Below are positions 13,239 through 15,579 of a DNA stretch of 15,579 nucleotides, piece after piece. The stretch spans positions 1-15,579 of the forward strand of contig CAYVKM010000087.1 in NCBI GenBank assembly GCA_964452045.1. The letters are read 5' to 3'. The number at the start of each line of letters is the position of its first letter. The stretch's first letter is position 1. The stretch comes from CAYVKM01 sp964452045. GTDB lineage: Bacteria; Calditrichota; Calditrichia; RBG-13-44-9. The translations under genes and the position numbers were made by a program. Below the pieces are notes generated by a model. The model was not told the DNA's origin and did not search any database. It was given only the letters and a program-made list of their open reading frames with translations.

Positions 13239-14485
13239 AAAGAGACGCAAGCTCTAATACCTTCGTGCCGGGTGCTTCCGGTGGTGGTTAGAGAAATAGC
13301 ACTGATGCCGTAATATAAAAGTTCCTCAACCAATTCCACGCCGCTAAAACCGGGGTAAGCCAGGGTAAAATAAAATCCATCTGCCAGTGGTTGATCCACA
13401 TCTTTATCGTAAACAATTTGAAATCCGTATTTGGTAAATAAATTTTTCATGGTGTGCGCACGATTGCCATAGGTTTTTACCGCATTCACAAAATTATATT
13501 TACCATCGTTCACCGCTTTTAGTAAACCAGCCAGGCCATATTGGCCGCTGTGGGAAACCCCTGAACTTAAGGCATACATTGCCCCGAATATATAGGCCCG
13601 GCCAAAGATATTACTTCCAAAAAAACCTTCCAGGTTATCACCTTCGGAATGAAAAAGAGTGTTGGAGATTGCGGTCATGCCAATGCGCTGACCGGCCAGG
13701 CTGAAAGATTTGGAGCTGGAAATGAGCAGAATATAGTTATTTGTATAATGGGCGACGGTGGGAATAAACGGTTCCTTTCCCGGCTGGGAGTAATCTGTCC
13801 GGAAATCCATACCAAAATAAGCCAGATCTTCCAAAACGATAACTTCGTATTTTGTGGCCAGCTCTCCAATAGTGCCCAATTCCTCTTCGGTAAAACATAT
13901 CCAGGATGGATTATTGGGATTGGAATACATAATTGCAGCAATATCCCCCTCTTTCAGATAGGACTCCAGTTTAGCTTTTAGTTTGGTGCCCCGAAAATCA
14001 TAGATATCAAAGCTTTCGCTTTCCAGGCCAATCACTTTTACCTGGCGTTTATTTACCGGAAAACCGGGATCGATAAACAGGATTTTATGCTGACCCTTTT
14101 TCCGGCGGGCAGAAACCATCATGCCCATATAACAGCCCTGCATGGAACCGACCGTGGGAAAACAGGCTTCCGGTTTGACCGCAATATTCATAAAATTTTT
14201 GACAAAACGGGAAATCTCTGATTTTAATTCGGGAATTCCATCGAATGGTGGATATTTCGATCCCACTCCCAATCTCAGGGCTTCAACTTCCGACTCGACA
14301 GCAATTTCCGGTGGTTCAAGACCCGGAATACCCATTTCCATCCGGATGAATTTTTCTCCGGTTGCAGTTTCGATATTATTAACCAGACGGTTGAGTTCCC
14401 GGATAGAGGCAAGCCCGACTGATTTTAGCCGCATTTCGCGAATCTTTTCCTGAACCACTTTCCCATTCATTGGTGTTTGAAGCAT
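13239..14485 (-). CDS. PLP-dependent class I/II aminotransferase (C-terminus in gap)
   Basis: About 415 residues of a fold-type I aminotransferase are visible. The PLP-binding elements are clear: GSMQG at 113-117 for the phosphate, SNPNNPS (188-194) with the conserved Asn, EDLAYFG (219-225) with the Asp and Tyr contacting the cofactor ring, and the Schiff-base Lys259 in SSSKSFSLAGQRIGM, with Arg267 in the phosphate-binding position. Near the end GIRACVS probably leads to the substrate-carboxylate Arg region; the remaining residues lie in the gap. The N-terminus (LASIRELNRLVNNIE, then MGIPGLEPP) resembles a subgroup common in Bacteroidota-related genomes. The amino-acid substrate is not predictable. 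The ATG is supported by AAAGGA about nine bases upstream. It is divergent from the flavoprotein gene and has no co-oriented neighbour upstream. Confidence 0.9.
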
Positions 14486-14828
14486 ACTCGAATCCTTTAC
14501 TTTTTCTCAAAGATTTTATCATCCGTTTTTTTGAACCGCACTACGATCACTCGATATATTTTTCTTTTAATAACTTACCACAGGTGCCTTAACGGTGCAA
14601 TATAGGATTTAAAAACAGGACCACCTACCTCGTATAATTTCCGAAAAAATTAAAAATGACTGATAATAGGAAATCTTCATATTTCCTTCATCTCGCATAA
14701 ACAGTTTTTGCTAAGGTTGTTATTTGGGATATTCACCATTTAAAATATGCCAGGATGAAAATTTGCATCGGGAAGTTAATTATTATATTTTATTTAAACT
14801 AATCTGATAATTAACCAGGGTAAAAAGC
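14486..14828. other. Divergent intergenic region, no gene seen
   Basis: This 343-base AT-rich stretch separates the divergent aminotransferase and flavoprotein genes. It must hold both promoters. A weak candidate for the flavoprotein gene is TTGCAT (14763-14768) with TATTTT (14786-14791), 17 bases apart. I see no hairpin of note, RNA gene or open frame with a ribosome site. Confidence 0.6.
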
Positions 14829-15579
14829 ATGAATGATACAGATAATAAATATGATGCCATCGTCATCGGTAGTGGCCAGGGGGGAAATCCCTTGGCAGTG
14901 GCGTTTGCCAATGCGGGAAGGCGAACAGCCGTTATCGAAAAACAATATGTTGGCGGTACCTGCATAAATTATGGTTGTACACCCACCAAATCATTGGTAG
15001 CTAGTGCCAGAACCGCTTATCTGGCAAACCGTGCGCAGGAGTTCGGGGTAAATGTTTCCAATGTCAATGTGGATTTCAAAAAAGTTATCCAGCGAAAGCG
15101 CCAGGTTGTTGAAAGTTTCCGAACAGGATCGCGTAAACGACTGGAACAGGCGGAAAATTTAGATTTGATTTTTGGCACCGCCCGTTTCATCAACGCCCAC
15201 GAAATCGAAGTCATAGAAAAGAACGAGCGTGCAAAGCGGCTATTAGCAGATGATATTATCATTAATATCGGTGCAAAACCCTATATCCCTGATATTCCCG
15301 GATTAAATAAAATCTCGTATCTGGATTCAACCAGCATTATGGAATTGGACCAAATCCCGGATCATCTGATCATTCTTGGTGGGGGTTATATTGGCCTGGA
15401 ATTCGGACAGATGTTCCGGCGTTTCGGTAGCCGGGTAACCATTATCCATCGGGGGCGTCAACTACTCAATCGGGAGGATGCTGATATTGCGGAGGAGGTA
15501 CTAAAAATTATTGAGCAGGATGGTATTGAAGTCTTATTGAACTCATCAATTGAAAAAGTTTTATCAGTTTCCGGGGATA
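14829..15579 (+). CDS. Mercuric-reductase-like FAD/NAD(P) disulfide oxidoreductase (N-terminal part)
   Basis: The first 250 residues of a class I pyridine-nucleotide disulfide oxidoreductase (dihydrolipoamide dehydrogenase/MerA/RclA family, usually about 450-480 residues), cut by the window end. FAD-binding motif GSGQGG is at residues 14-19 with VIEK (35-38). The redox-active pair is Cys45 and Cys50 in GGTCINYGCTPTK; the YGCTPTK form is common in MerA-like proteins without a heavy-metal domain. NIGAKPYIPDIPG (146-158) and the NAD(P)-binding Rossmann motif LGGGYIGLEFG (183-193) follow. Mercury reduction needs further C-terminal cysteines that lie beyond the window, so the substrate is open. 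There is a modest AGGG site before the ATG. It may protect against electrophiles or oxidants, by analogy with RclA. Confidence 0.9.
   Translation, partial: MNDTDNKYDAIVIGSGQGGNPLAVAFANAGRRTAVIEKQYVGGTCINYGCTPTKSLVASARTAYLANRAQEFGVNVSNVNVDFKKVIQRKRQVVESFRTGSRKRLEQAENLDLIFGTARFINAHEIEVIEKNERAKRLLADDIIINIGAKPYIPDIPGLNKISYLDSTSIMELDQIPDHLIILGGGYIGLEFGQMFRRFGSRVTIIHRGRQLLNREDADIAEEVLKIIEQDGIEVLLNSSIEKVLSVSGD

Noticed and set aside
13649..13981. Open frames on both strands inside the aminotransferase gene
   Set aside because: They overlap the PLP-binding core of a clearly coding frame, and have no start signals.

Overview
The window reads as a contig from a metagenome-assembled genome of an uncultured FCB-group bacterium. 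Two runs of exactly 100 N (3918-4017 and 13139-13238) are scaffolding gaps. The best taxonomic clue is the secreted repeat protein at 1804-3477, whose C-terminal domain of the type IX secretion (Por) kind contains the NFPNPFN motif common in KSB1, Calditrichota, Ignavibacteria and Marinimicrobia. The phylum-level placement is inference.

Layout. (1) 1-3626: a GNAT acetyltransferase, an intergenic hairpin repeat, an endonuclease/exonuclease/phosphatase-fold (EEP) hydrolase, and an AT-rich gene for an eight-repeat SBBP secreted protein. The last sits between two near-identical 34-bp copies of the 5' end of the EEP gene, so it looks inserted. (2) 3705-9539: a dense signalling block, all on the minus strand: PAS hybrid histidine kinase (broken by a gap), a stand-alone receiver protein, an NtrC-type sigma-54 activator, and a membrane HAMP histidine kinase. 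A DUF559 nuclease gene flanked by outward-facing C-rich hairpins is wedged between the kinase and NtrC genes. (3) 9529-12663, still minus strand: an oligopeptide-type solute-binding lipoprotein whose 3' end overlaps the kinase start by 11 bp, a previously unlisted 39-codon gene with an excellent Shine-Dalgarno site, and a B12-binding radical SAM enzyme. (4) 12793-15579: a divergent intergenic region with a striking palindromic element, a thiamine-binding MTH1187-family gene (+), a PLP aminotransferase (-) meeting it inside the second gap, and the first 250 codons of a mercuric-reductase-like flavoprotein (+).

How the genes may work together. The order radical SAM enzyme, small peptide, peptide-type binding lipoprotein, membrane kinase, sigma-54 activator, without any ABC permease or ATPase, suggests that the binding protein is a sensor accessory rather than a transporter part. 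An attractive but unproven reading is a signalling circuit in which a small, possibly radical-SAM-modified, peptide or its fragment is detected by the lipoprotein-kinase pair. Gene order and translational coupling are seen directly; the circuit is inference.

The other notable signal is a family of perfect palindromes (core GTGAACGATCGTTCAC) at two loci. At both, two palindromes lie 21 bp apart centre to centre, that is two helical turns. One locus lies between divergent promoters and the other overlaps the stop codon of the NtrC gene.
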